Assembly: GCA_011009095.1 (NCBI GenBank)
Contig: VTPC01090883.1
Coordinates: 1 to 64,000, forward strand
Length of the DNA: 64,000 nucleotides
Reading direction: 5' to 3'
Origin: Ignelater luminosus
Taxonomy: Eukaryota > Arthropoda > Insecta > Coleoptera > Elateridae
Positions 1-11,600 of this stretch are shown here, in pieces. Under the pieces are notes generated by a model. It had not been told where the DNA came from. It worked only from the letters and a program-made list of their open reading frames with translations, and did no database searches. Positions within the stretch are counted from its first letter, which is position 1. Each line of letters starts with the position of its first letter. A program made the translations under genes and the position numbers.

Positions 1-2
1 CA

Positions 3-569
3 CATGCGCTTATTCATGATGGCACCAAACCTTTCAGATGTGAAATATGCCAGTACATGTGCACAACGAGGGCCAAGTTACGAGGACACGTACGCATACA
101 CAGCGGTGAAAAACCTTATGAGTGTAATTATTGCGAGCGTAAATTCAATACAAATAGTGATTTAAGAAGGCATGAACGTGTTCACACTGGGGAGAAACCT
201 TATGAGTGTAAGATATGTAATTATCGGTGTTCAATGAAAAGTAATTTGCAGAGACACATGAAAGTTCACGGAGATAAGAAGCCTCTTGAATGTAAAATAT
301 GCAATTATAAATGCACGACTAGAAATGACTTGACAGCACACTTGCGGAGTCACACTAAAGAGAAACGGTTTAAATGTGATATATGTAGTTGTAAATGCAC
401 AACGAAAAGAGGCCTAAAAACGCATGCTCTCATTCATAGTGGAGATAAACCTTTTGAGTGTGACGTTTGTGGTTATAAATTTACACAAAAGGGCAATTTG
501 CAAAGACACGTACGCATTCATAGTGACAAGAAACCTTCCAAACGTAATACTGAATTTGAAAAAATCTGA
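3..569 (+). CDS. C2H2 zinc-finger protein, 5'-truncated by the window edge
   Basis: The frame is open from base 3 to the TGA at 567-569, so the gene starts upstream of the window. Visible are the end of one finger (HALIH) and six complete C2H2 fingers joined by linkers of the HxGEKPYEC type (SGEKPYEC, TGEKPYEC, SGDKPFEC). The last finger ends HVRIH, followed by a short basic tail ending EKI. Tandem fingers with TGEKP linkers are a sequence-specific DNA-binding array, so this is probably a nuclear transcription factor. Several fingers carry an extra Cys after the second Cys pair (NYRC, NYKC, CKC), typical of degenerate insect polydactyl proteins. The paralogue cannot be named from this fragment. 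Confidence 0.85.
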   Translation, partial: HALIHDGTKPFRCEICQYMCTTRAKLRGHVRIHSGEKPYECNYCERKFNTNSDLRRHERVHTGEKPYECKICNYRCSMKSNLQRHMKVHGDKKPLECKICNYKCTTRNDLTAHLRSHTKEKRFKCDICSCKCTTKRGLKTHALIHSGDKPFECDVCGYKFTQKGNLQRHVRIHSDKKPSKRNTEFEKI

Positions 570-599
570 GGAAGTATTTAAAAACATGCATTCGTAGTT

Positions 600-925
600 T
601 GTAAAAATGTTAACTGTAATTTGAATTTTTAGGTTATAAACGTTCACTGTCATTTGAGTCTTTAGGTTAAGTAAGATATCTAGATTTCAATTCTCAATGT
701 TAACAATCTTGAAACTTAAAAACGTTAACTGTCATTTGCATTGTTAGGTTATGTAAGGCTTCTAGATTTCAATTCTCAATGTTATCAATCTTAAAAATTA
801 AAAACGTGAACTGTCATTGGAATTTCTAGGTTATGCGAAACAATAAAATTTCACTCTGCAGTTTTCAATGTTGGTGAACTTGAGAATTATAAACGTTAAC
901 TGTCATTTGAGTTTTTAGGTTAAGT
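600..925 (+). repeat. Minisatellite, about 82-90 bp unit, in the 3' flank of the zinc-finger gene
   Basis: The block AACGTTAACTGTCATTTG, then TTTTTAGGTTA, then a stretch containing CTAGATTTCAATTCTCAATG, recurs with starts near 606, 638, 720, 802 and 892. Two central copies (720 and 802) are about 82 bp apart and nearly identical. It begins 30 bp after the stop codon and probably lies in the 3' UTR or just beyond. Confidence 0.8.
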
Positions 926-1600
926 TTGTCAAATTTTGTGTGTATAACCTCTAAAGCCTCTAAAAGAATTTCTTAAAATAAAAATTTGATAAACGACGCA
1001 ATAGAAGTTTCTTTGCTAATTAAAAGAAAAACACTTGTTTGTCTTTATTTCTATTATTTTATATATTCAAGTTTTTCAAAGGTAAAGTTCTTTAATACTT
1101 CTGCAAGAGATTGGAATAGAATTACAGAATAAAATTAAGAAACATATTGTGATGTATATTATATTGGTATTTGGGCAGGAATAAAGTCAGCAGTTATAGT
1201 AGCTTTTTGAGTACATTCTTCTAAATTATTAGTGTACATTATTGATTTTGTATTGCTGTTATGTTCTTACAAGGTAAGAATAATTATAATCAGTTTCATT
1301 GTATTGTGCACAAATATTAACTCATAAATATATTGCTTTCAGGACCTTTTACAGTTTCTTCTGTAGAAGTTGTACCAACAAAGTTCAGATTTTAATCGAA
1401 TTTCAATTGCATGGAAACGATTATTATAAATTTATAACAAAAAAAGCAGTTCTAAATTGCTTGTAGCTAATTCGTAATTTTAGTTTTCATTTTTGACTAA
1501 TAAGTGCAGGTGGCAAATAACTTTTCTAGCAACTCGTGATTATCTCCAATTTTAAAATTCAAAAATATTAATATTTTGTAATACAGAATGAAATACACAC
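926..1600. other. AT-rich intergenic stretch, no gene seen
   Basis: No convincing reading frame or repeat. It separates the zinc-finger gene from the convergent heat-shock gene. AATAAA signals for the latter lie at its right edge, near 1608-1623 on the minus strand. Confidence 0.5.
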
Positions 1601-1727
1601 AAAATTATTTTATTACTTTTATTTAAGAATATTAATACACTTTATACACATAATAAAAACGATAATTAATATTATTACAAGAAGCTGTATTTATATTATT
1701 ACTACAGAAATATTATTTCAGTCTATC

Positions 1728-2222
1728 CTAAGAAGATTCATCTTTCTTTCCATCCTTTTCTGGGCCGGTATGAGTGATTGGTATGACCCGTTCCTGCAAA
1801 GCAGGATCAATTTTCCTAGGTGCAGTTATAATGAGAACTCCATCAGACGACAGACTGGAAACAATATCTTTCATTTCATGCCCTTTTGGTAACACAAATC
1901 GACGCACAAATTGTCTTGAAATAAATCCTTTATCATCTTGTTTTTCCTCATGCTTTCCCTCAACCACAATAGAATTACCATCAATAGTTTTTACAGAAAT
2001 TTCCTGTGGCGTAAAGCTTTGCACGTCCATTTTCACTTGAAACTTCTCTTTATCCTGAATAACAGATTCGACGGTGTCTTCTGGAATCTCAACGAACGGC
2101 TTTCGACGATAATAAGTCGTGGGAAAAGCCATAGAAAATAATTCTTCGGCCATTCGCGTTTGATGCTCCAACATGCGAAGTGGGCGCACCATATCACGGA
2201 AAATAAACGGTAACAGCGACAT
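1728..2222 (-). CDS. Small heat-shock protein (alpha-crystallin/Hsp20 family), 164 aa
   Basis: ATP-independent holdase chaperone of the alpha-crystallin family, expected in the cytosol or nucleus as an oligomer. The ATG at 2220-2222 opens an intronless 164-codon frame. The N-terminal arm (about 1-60) begins MSLLPFIFRDM. The alpha-crystallin domain (about 60-145) carries the signature strands KFQVKMDVQSFTPQEISVKT, VEGKHEEKQDDKGFISRQFVRRF and LSSDGVLIITAP, followed by an IPI motif (I-P-I near residue 150) and a charged tail. Length and lack of introns are usual for insect heat-inducible sHsps such as lethal(2)essential-for-life relatives. A TATA box and a heat-shock-element cluster lie directly upstream, so heat induction is expected. 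Which of the insect paralogues it is cannot be decided. Confidence 0.95.
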   Translation of the reverse strand: MSLLPFIFRDMVRPLRMLEHQTRMAEELFSMAFPTTYYRRKPFVEIPEDTVESVIQDKEKFQVKMDVQSFTPQEISVKTIDGNSIVVEGKHEEKQDDKGFISRQFVRRFVLPKGHEMKDIVSSLSSDGVLIITAPRKIDPALQERVIPITHTGPEKDGKKDESS

Positions 2223-2350
2223 TTTTCACTTATTAAAACGATTCTTGCAATACAACTAAAATATTGTGCAATCAATTCACACAACGATCAACACTTTTAA
2301 CCACCTGGGCGGAAATTTAAACTGACGACAAAAGCGGCGCGCACTCCTGC

Positions 2351-2357
2351 TTTTATA
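2351..2357 (-). promoter_or_regulatory. TATA box of the small heat-shock protein gene
   Basis: TATAAAA on the minus strand, about 130 bp upstream of the start codon and downstream of the heat-shock-element cluster, the expected order for an HSF-driven promoter. Confidence 0.7.
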
Positions 2358-2392
2358 CAAACGTGAAAATCGAGTGCGCGTGCGCGATTCTC

Positions 2393-2470
2393 GAATTTTC
2401 GAATTCTGGAAGCGTTCCATCATTTCGAACATTCTAGGCACTTCTGGAATTTCGGGAATATTCCACAGAA
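2393..2470 (-). promoter_or_regulatory. Heat-shock element cluster (HSF binding)
   Basis: Alternating GAA/TTC blocks are packed here. TTCTGGAAT followed by TTCGGGAATATTCC (2442-2464) gives five alternating units at near-perfect spacing. GAACATTC (2428-2435) and TTCTGGAAGCGTTCC (2404-2418) add more. Arrays of inverted nGAAn units bind trimeric heat-shock factor. The position, about 40-115 bp upstream of the TATA box, fits. Confidence 0.8.
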
Positions 2471-2879
2471 GATGATTTAATTTGTTGTGGAAGTTTTCGC
2501 ATGATATTTCACGGTTTATTCTTAAAAAGATGATACAGTAGAATATTAGGGTTTTACATAAGTAAACTTCTAGAATTATACCATGATTAGATTTCTGAAC
2601 ATTTTCTTTTATGTAATGGCGCGCACTTTTAAATTGTTTTTTTCAATAATAGTAGATAATAAATAATAATCGATATAGGAATTTTTTTTAAAGTTTGATT
2701 TTGTACAAAAAATATACAACCATTTAAATTTCTCATCTAGTATAGGCTCTTTGATTAAATCAATTACAAGAATAGATTTGTCAATATAAAATCATAATGC
2801 ACTGAATATTTTCAAGATGTGCACCGTTGTGTAAATAAAATAATAAGGAGGTTCTTCTAAGAGGCGAGCTAAATCTAAA

Positions 2880-3590
2880 TTTCCAATTAGGGCAGGCCAT
2901 GGCTGTACATCAAGTTATAGGACAGTACTTTAGACAGCAAACTGATATGGCTCATGATACGTGCCAATTCATTTTAAAAAAGGATTTAAACATGTATCTG
3001 ATTGAGTACAGTTTTGTTAATGGTTTATAAATTGAAGGCAAAATAATGATTTGTTAGACAAAATCTGGTTCTACCTTTCTGAGTGTGTCAACTCACAAAA
3101 TATGCGAACGTGGTTAGTAGAGAATCTACAGGTTTCTGTCGAAACTACGTTACATCCACAAGAAATACGCGTCTGGATAGGTGTGAGTAGGTTGACAGGA
3201 CCTACATTTTCTTAAGGTACTCTCATTGCTATCGTAATGAAATTCTCCGACAGTTTATTGACCAGCTGGATGATGAATTACAAGGATTCTTCTAACTGCA
3301 TATGAAACAATTCACTTTCTAGGCTAGTTTTTTGATGATAGATTAATAAGCAAGAATACTCAAACACCTTACCCTTCACATTCCTGCAATTTGACTGTTT
3401 TAAATTTGTTTGTGTGGTTTTATCTGAAAAACTCTATTTTTAAAACTTGCAAATCAAATAACTGAAAAGTGTGTGGAACTGAATTAAGTCTCCTCGGATT
3501 CTTCAAAATGTATTTAACAGGCTTAAAAGTGTCTTGATGTAAATGGCAAACATTCTCAGCACTTATTGTAAAGTTTTGTTTAAAGATTTA
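2880..3590 (+). mobile_element. Decayed mariner/IS630-superfamily DDE transposase
   Basis: Pieces in different frames match this transposase type in order: a segment like MRTWLVENLQVSVETTLHPQ, then RVWIGVSRLTGPTF (normally VWAGVSxxxGPxFF), then YRNEILRQFIDQLDDELQ, then LFVWFYLKNSIFK (normally DFFLWGYLKxxVY, near 3400) and finally LQNVFNRLKS (near 3500). Stops and frameshifts are frequent, so it is dead. Terminal repeats were not recognised. Confidence 0.65.
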
Positions 3591-3599
3591 ATAAAATAC

Positions 3600-4200
3600 T
3601 ACGTTACTTTTTGCTTTGACGTTGTTGGTTTATACACTAGATTAAGGTTAGGTTAGACTAACACAAATGTCACTTGTGCGATCGCCGTTTTCTTGGCTGT
3701 GTTTAAAGTACCGACCGAAATTGTGTAATGGCAAATAGTCGCAGCCTACTCTAATTGGAAGCTAAACTCAGAAAACAATACAAAAATAAGAAAAATCATA
3801 AAAAGAAAGTCCCTATTGTGACATTTGCTGTTAACATAACTTATAGAAATTAGGAAATCTTGACATTGACAGATATTATAGAATTAATTTTACATCATAA
3901 CATGAATAGGTTTAGATTAAGAATAAAAAGATCTTTACACGTAATCAATTCATTTATTTCCTGATTGCAGAAAAAAAAGGAAAAGTTCATTATAAAATAG
4001 TACTTTTGACATAATAACTACAATATCTTAACAATAAAAAAATGTTTAAAATCACATAATAGTCTTTTTCATTTTAACTTAAAATTAAATTACTAAAAAT
4101 AAAGGTAATTAATTACTAGTCTTGACCTATCATTGATTGGAAACTGGAAACAGAAAGATTTATCTAATTAGTTTTGTAAATTTCAAAATTATAAGTAGAA
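3600..4200. other. AT-rich intergenic stretch
   Basis: No gene seen. It contains the short AGGTTAGGTTAG motif near 3646 and a TTGACATTGACA motif near 3861, both scattered through the window. Confidence 0.5.
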
Positions 4201-4208
4201 TATTACGT

Positions 4209-4740
4209 TTAATTTTCATCTGTATCAGAATTCTCTGCAAGAATGTCATCTACAAGATCACTTTCATGTGCAAATTGTACAGATTCCAAATAGTTGCAAT
4301 GTAATTCATCAGCAGCCTGTTGTGTTCCAAATGTAGCTTTCAGTGTTCGCCATCGTGGTGTCACTTCGGTCCATTCGACAGCTTTCCATATACAACTGTG
4401 ATCCTCCTGTAGCTGTAAATTGAAAGCAGAAACGCATTATGATTTGTAGTCCCTTATAACTGTAATTTAACTAACTTTTAATCGTTTTAATTTCTAAAAG
4501 TAGCAATTTAACAGAGGATTAAATTTTTTTCTGAAATTTAAATATAGACTGAAAACATACCGTCATCTCTGTATTAATACCAATAACAGTGTTGCTAACC
4601 ATGAGACCATCAGTGTTAATAACGCATATGCGTGATCCATAAATGTCTGAATCGTAATACACCTGAAGTTCACCAGAACCTACATGTTTCCATTCACCAT
4701 TTTGCAACAGCTCACTCAAGTCACATTGCTTTGTGAACAT
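4209..4740 (-). CDS. Small RanBD/PH-fold-like protein, 127 aa, two coding exons
   Basis: Exons 4561-4740 and 4209-4412 join in phase 0 (donor GTATGT, acceptor TTTACAG) to give 127 aa starting MFTKQCDL and ending DTDEN. The pattern resembles the Ran-binding domain/PH fold seen in RanBP1, RanBP2, RanBP3 and Nup50. It has EWKHVGSGELQV (compare EWKERGIGxIKI), a strand around SRICVINTDGLM and a C-terminal helix in the position of the RanBD one (QQAADELHCNYLES). The upstream frame is closed by a stop, and an acceptor TTTAACAG lies 7 bases before the ATG, so a non-coding 5' exon (near 4832-4890) is likely. It lies directly downstream of Nup358 on the same strand. The basic Ran-contact motifs of canonical RanBDs are not evident, so Ran binding is unproven. 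Confidence 0.7.
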
Positions 4741-5243
4741 AATGGTTCTGTTAAATGAAATAATAAAAAAAAAACAACAAATTAGATTATTTAAACAAAG
4801 AATTAAAGCAGAAGCGCAAATCTTAATTACCTGTAGTAATCTCGCAACACAAACTATCTTCTTTTACATATTCTTACATGCACTACTGTCGTATAAATTA
4901 TATAACTTGCATTTTCCACCCAAATACTACACACTACACACTTTCTCTACTTCATAACCTCTTTTACTAGCAAAATTTGCTTTAAAATTTAATCTTCCAT
5001 GACTAAAGTGGTCATATAGGTTTAATAAATTATCTTAACCTCAAAATCTGAGGTAATTAATGTAATGAATAATTAGAATAATTCACATAAAGTGTACTGC
5101 TTAAAATAATAATTTTCTTGTAACATATACAACCCGTCTTGAATTCCATAACAAAGTTATAGCAAAAGTGAGGTTATGAATTTCATATACACCATACACA
5201 CACTCACGCATAAAACAGGAAAACAAGATACATGTTCATCTCT

Positions 5244-5249
5244 TTTATT
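5244..5249 (-). terminator. Probable polyadenylation signal of the long Nup358 transcript
   Basis: AATAAA on the minus strand, about 450 bp beyond the Nup358 stop codon, with no nearer canonical hexamer noticed. It would give a 3' UTR of roughly 470 nt. Confidence 0.45.
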
Positions 5250-5697
5250 TTCATCAAAACATTAACCATTAATAAACAAATTAAAATATACCATAATATA
5301 CACATAAACTAATAATAATGCAATTCCCACTGCAAGAGACAAATAAAGCGCAATAATCATGATGAAAGGAAAACAAGCGAAAACTCATCAACACGAAACT
5401 AAACTACAAATGCATGCAATTCAAGTAGTTGCAGTGCGAATATAAAAGAAATATAAGAATGGTGAAAGCTTCAGTTATGACATCGCTATCTAAATACTGT
5501 TGTTAAGACGTATTACACAGACGAGAGGTGGTAATAATTAGAATACTTGTAAGAAAATTAATATCATCTTAACAGTAAGTAAAGTACGAGTTTCCCTACG
5601 TTTTAAACTTATGAATAACAGAAAATAAAACTCACATGATGGCAAATCAACTGTTAAAATTTAAATGATCCTCTTAACGTAAATCACTCACTTTCAC

Positions 5698-8600
5698 TTA
5701 ACTAGAATCAGAAGACACATACCGGTCATCGTCATCATCATCATCCTCGTCTTCTTCATCCTCAACTACTTTGCCATCACCTTCTTGGCTAGTATCCTGT
5801 TCCTCTCCATAATTTTGAATAGTAGACGGTATATTTTTGTTTTCTTGTTGTTCCTTGATAACACTGATGGCTTCCTGAACGACACTATGAAACTGAACTG
5901 CTAATTCACAACTTTTAAACCGTACTGCGAGTTGTTCCAACGCTGTCTCATCATCTGAATAATTGTGTCCGTACCATAGCCAAGCTTTATTAGATGTTGA
6001 CATGGGTTGCAGATCGATACTTGGAGTAATTAACATATTTAATACAACCTTATGAACTTGCTCGCGACGCAGAAGGAACCTATATGTACCTAAAACGCAC
6101 AGCAAAAAAAATAAATAGAACCTTGCCCCATCACATATTTACCATTAACAGGATGATGTAAAACTTTCATTTGTCCAACACCCCGTTCCTTCCATTCCTT
6201 ATTTTGGTTGTCGAATCGGAACAATTTTGCCCTTTCATTAAATACCGGTACCTCTTCTTCCTCTCCAGTAGAAACGATAATAGTGTCAGGCAAGGGAACA
6301 ATGGGTTCATAATGAGGATCGTATTCTTCTCCACCACCACCACCACCAGTTTCTCCTTCGCTTCCTTCACCTTCATCACCTGATAGAGTTTTATCTTTAT
6401 CGGTTTTCTTACTAGCACCCTTTTGTGATTTATTTAATGATGCAAACACTGGCGCGCCAGATCCCAAAAATGCAAATGGCTTATTATTATCTGAAATTAC
6501 ACATTGTTATTATTATTGTAACGATTTTAAACTTCAGGGCTTCCACAAGCTGTGATGCATAAGAAAAAGTGAATGAATTTAGCAAATAAAGTGAGAAATA
6601 GTGAATAATCTAGGCAAGGCTTTAGATGGAATGAAAAACGTGCCATTAAGCCAGTGTTTTCAGGTGTAAAAAATTTTTCTTCCCACCCATCTAACAAAGA
6701 TGTCGCTAATAATGGTACGAAGATCCTCAACGTCAAAAATTCTTGAAATAATGCTTGTGCCCACGAACTGTAATCGCACTAATGCATTAGTAATCTTTTA
6801 TGCTATAGATGAGAATCATCAATCAACAGATGGCGCCAAAATGTATCAAAATACCGAAGAAAGGGGATATTATAGCTATAGCCAGTGTTGCCAGAGCTGG
6901 CATAAATTTCCAAATCTGAAGATTTATAATATTCATTATTGTTTCTAACGATATATTTCACTGTTATAGCAACAGTGTGAGCACCCTCAAGTCGATGAGT
7001 TTTCCTCCAAGGAAATACATAATAGCATATTGTGAAAAGTAGGTCATCCTAAAAGTTTCGATCACAAACGCCTGCTAATACTGAGAAATAGGCACTGGAT
7101 GTATTCAAAACTACCGTCACAGCATTTTTAACAATTTCCTAATTTTCAACATAAATTATCATAAAATAACAAAAATAACATTGTCTACATTAGTCTAACC
7201 TTAATCTCTTCAATCACAAATGGCTGCCAATAGGAAGACCTACCTTTCACAGCACACCAGTATTATTTACAGACCTTGCTTTTTCTTCAATAAGTGTCCA
7301 GGAAAGTATGCAACAAATGGAAAAAAGCCCAACAGGCATGAGAGTTCTGAACAGCTCAAGAGGCCTAAACAGCACGATAGGTCAGAAAGCCCAATAGACC
7401 CATAGGGCCGAGAAGTGCAAAAAGCCTGAGAGGTTCAAACGATGCTATAGACCCGAGAAGCCTGAAGGGCCAAAAAGTCCAAAAGGCCGGACAGGGCCAA
7501 CAGCTTGACATGCCTGCTGCATAAAGGCTCAACTAGAAAACCCGGCCCATGCAGTCCTCTACCTCCTCGACCAAAACTTTCTAATTAACTAGTTACTATA
7601 TATTTTATCAACAATACAAATACTCAAGATGTAAAGCCCTGTAACTAAGTATTCAACTTTTTTCTTTTCTGGCTTGGATACTCTTATTTTACTGAGTCAT
7701 AAAAATTGCCAAAATCTGTCTCCCACCGTTTATTAAAAGTGGGAGACGAATTTTGGTCTTTCATATATCTAGATGTTCATGTATTAACTTATTTGACTAT
7801 ATAACTTGGAAGTTTTATCAATTACATTCCATATTTTGTTACATATTTAGATACTACAAAGGTGTTGTCCCAGGATGTAAATTTAATTAGGATAATTCAT
7901 TGAAAACGAATCCTGCGACTTAGATTATTTATGATGAAGATTTCCGTAAAACAAATGGCATATTTAAATGTATTTCATACAGATTTTTAAAAACTCACAT
8001 CTCAAACTAAAATAGTTAAAATAGTGATAAAATTTTCTAAACAGTAACTTATAGTGAGTTATTTTAAAAAGTGAGCTTGCGGAAGCCTTGAAATTTGCAT
8101 TAACTTTTGTTACCTCCTGATGTTGCAGGTACAAAAGCTTGTGTAGCCGGAGCAGCAGCTGCAAGACTGGCAAAACTCAAATCGGAATCGCACTTTAAAA
8201 CGATTTCTTGCTCTTTCTTTGGTTCAATCTTTGCCATTTCTTCCTTAACAGGAGCATTATTACTAAATATACTTGGTGTTGTTGTCGTCGTGGTCGAAGG
8301 TGTAAATAGACTTTTTGGTGTACCACCACCAAATATACTTCCCACCGCAGCAGTTGTTGTAGGTGTGGAAAATAGATTTCCAGGAGTTTGCGAACCAAAA
8401 ATACCACCACCGCCAAATAAATTATTCGATGATGTATTCGAGAAAATGTTACCGCTAGCTGTCATGGTGTTACCAAATACAGAGCTAGTCTGCGAAAACA
8501 GATTTGTAGTAGGTGGAGTGGCAACGTCCGTTTTGAAACTAAACGAGAAATTCTTCATTGCAGGACTGGGAATTTTCGTTTGCTCGCTTACAGAAAACAA

Positions 8601-11600
8601 ACTTCCACTTTTAGTTACAGGGGAAGGAGTCAATTCGACAGCTTTTTCTGTACTTTTATTATTTGCAGCGATATTACCAAGTACTGAAGGTTTCATTAAC
8701 ATATCTTTTAGGGATTCGGATTTTGAAAGGGTATTTGGTGTTGTTGTAGTGGCAGCAACGGTGGTAGTAATAGTAGATGCAACAGTAGCAGGACTTCCAA
8801 AAATATTACTTTTAAACGGTTGCCCAAACACAAATTTACTATTAGTATCGCTCGAACCAAACGAGTGTGGTTTACAAGGTATGCCAAATACTGTGCTGGA
8901 ATTTCCAAAGATGCTTGTCGCTTGTTGTTGCTGCGTCTTAGAGGAAGATTTTTGAAATAGTTCGCTCAAGATTTCATCATCTTTCTTGCATGTCTCGCAA
9001 GTGCAGTCTGGTAATTGGCGGTAAGACATAAATTTAGGTGGAAGTTTTAGGTTAAGCGCTTCTTGTTCTTCTTCTGGAGTGACTTGGGTTTCTGATATAA
9101 ATTCTACGTCTGAGGTATCTTCGGTACTGGGAGGTTTGGTTGCATCTGTAAAACAAATTTTGTTTTAGATTTAAATGAATCTCAGTATTATTAAGTTTGT
9201 GCTGTGCATGAATTTTTAATAATTAGTAACAAGAATATCTAAATTGTTTTCCTTATTCTCATTTCATCAACTCTTCTACATTCTAAATATTTCTAAGTAT
9301 AATTATGATCAAATTGTAAACCTAACCTCAAAGTTGTTGTATTCATCTAATTCTCATAACAAAATAAACTGGCATTAATTTTGTATGGGCACATAACAAA
9401 ATTATTTTCAAATAATAATTAGTTTTTGTTAAAACTTCCACAACAACAAACAAATTTTAAAGTGGTCTTGAGAGTAAAATATAATTTTCCATTTCCTGAA
9501 CTGCAAGATACTTATGATAGATGGAAGTTATAAGAAAAAATTAAAGAGATCGAATAAACTGTGTATTAAAAAAAATCTAATGGCTTTCCAAGCTATAAAA
9601 AGTAATGATGAGGTTATTTGGTAACATGAAATAAAAAAACTATTGTACTTGAAAAAAATTCATTTATTGGTAACAAAATCACAGCACCACGTAAGGAATT
9701 TACCAAATAACATTATCACTACTTACTAACATTAGAATTCTAATACATATCACCTTTATTAATATATCAGCTAAAAAAAATTATTTTTAAGTAAAAAAAT
9801 AAAATATAATTAAAATTTCAGATCTACGATTTCAAAAATAATGCAAAAAGAGAAGATCTAACTGGTTTCTTAACATTTCACTACAAAAAATGGATAATGA
9901 CGCTATTTTGTGCATTGTTAAATAGTTAATTTTTTTTAAGGTTAGAATTAACAATCGAAACTTATGTAAAAGCAATAGAATCATCTCTTAATTTATTACA
10001 CTAGCTAGCTGACTTGAAAAAGATTATTGTGAATAAAAAGGAATATTTTAACTTTGATTGTTAAGTTTAGGTTAGGTTAGGTTAGGTTATGTTATGTTAT
10101 GTTATGTTATATTATATTATATTATATTATATTATATTATGTTAGGTTAGGTTGCGCACTACGTCACGGAACGTAAGCCAAAAGAGAAGATCACAACAGA
10201 AGCTAAATGTAGTAAATGCTGAGATAAAAGGCATGTCGCAAAGAACTGCCAAAATGAGGCATATAAAATAGTTGGGCACACAGCAAGCAACATGGATGAC
10301 CGAAAATGGAGGTTGAGGAAAGCAAAGGTACCCACCTGCCTTGACTAATGAGCTAAGAATCCAAATCTCTAAAGCATTAAAAATCAAGACAATTCAGGAA
10401 GCATGTAACAAACTCCTGGTACCAAAAGGCAAACCGACAAGGAAACCGGTCTATTATACCAATTAATATAATGACAGAAATACGTACCAGCCAGAACCTT
10501 TAGAGAGGGAAAGGAGGGTAAGAGAAATATTAGAGACAAAGCCATCATAAAATGGTAGGATAGGTGGGCCATGGATAATACCGAGACACTCTGGACTAGA
10601 ATCTTAATTAAACATATCAAGACCGGCTAGAAAGGAGCCGCAGAAATGTCAATTACTAGCTGACCCAATTTCTAACAGACCACGGAAGCTTTGGGGGCCT
10701 AGTTGCATAGAATCAAGAAACAAGACGATAACAGATGCATGGCCTGCAACACCAGGGATGATGCGGAGCATGCATAAGGTGGGAAGAATTCAGAAGTGAA
10801 GCCTAAAATATAACTAAGAGACATATAGACTCGGATAATATAATTAACGTTAGGCTTGAAAAAGAAGACTACTGCAATGGTACGTAATATCTTGAAGGTA
10901 AAGAAAAGAGAAGACTAACGGGATGAATAGACGCCTAAAAAGAGCAAACAGATAGGATAAGTGAAATCTGTAGCAAAACATCATTGGGTGACTAACACTG
11001 AAGTAATGCAACACAGGTTGCTAGGTGTCTGTCGAGCGGATTTTCCCCGGTCACGCAAAGAAAAAAGTTAGGTTAGGTTCACAATTAAAGAAAGTCATAG
11101 TCGCACCGATAAGGAATTTGAAGAAAACGGCCAATGATGATTTATTACTGGAAATATCAGGTGAGATGCAGAAGTCAGACATCCTCACACGAGCGATTAA
11201 AGATAAATCGCCGAATATGGACATAGTGGTCAAGAGGAACGAAGCTACTTATACATATCATCGCAGATGATCTAGCCCTAGTAAACAAAAGCAAGCCTGA
11301 AAGAAATATCGACCTGGATGCAAAGACATAAATTAGATATTGGCGATCCATGGCTTAAGGTATATATTGGATGGTTTGGATAAATATATAAGTACTTCTT
11401 TAAGTAATTGTTTTATTTATTTATATTTCTCTACCAGTTTCGTTCATTTTTGAACATCCTTAGGATGTTGACATTTTTTCTTCTGAGGATGTTCAAAAAT
11501 GAACAAAACCGGTAGAGAAATATAAATAAATAAAGTAAAATTGTGGTAAAATCAAAGTCTATTCTAAATTCTACAATAAAAAAAACGGGCTGTCCATGAA

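Noticed and set aside
8107..8955. 282-codon open frame on the plus strand
   Set aside because: It is antisense to the FG-rich Nup358 exon 8; its Val/Leu/Pro-rich composition is the shadow of the real frame.
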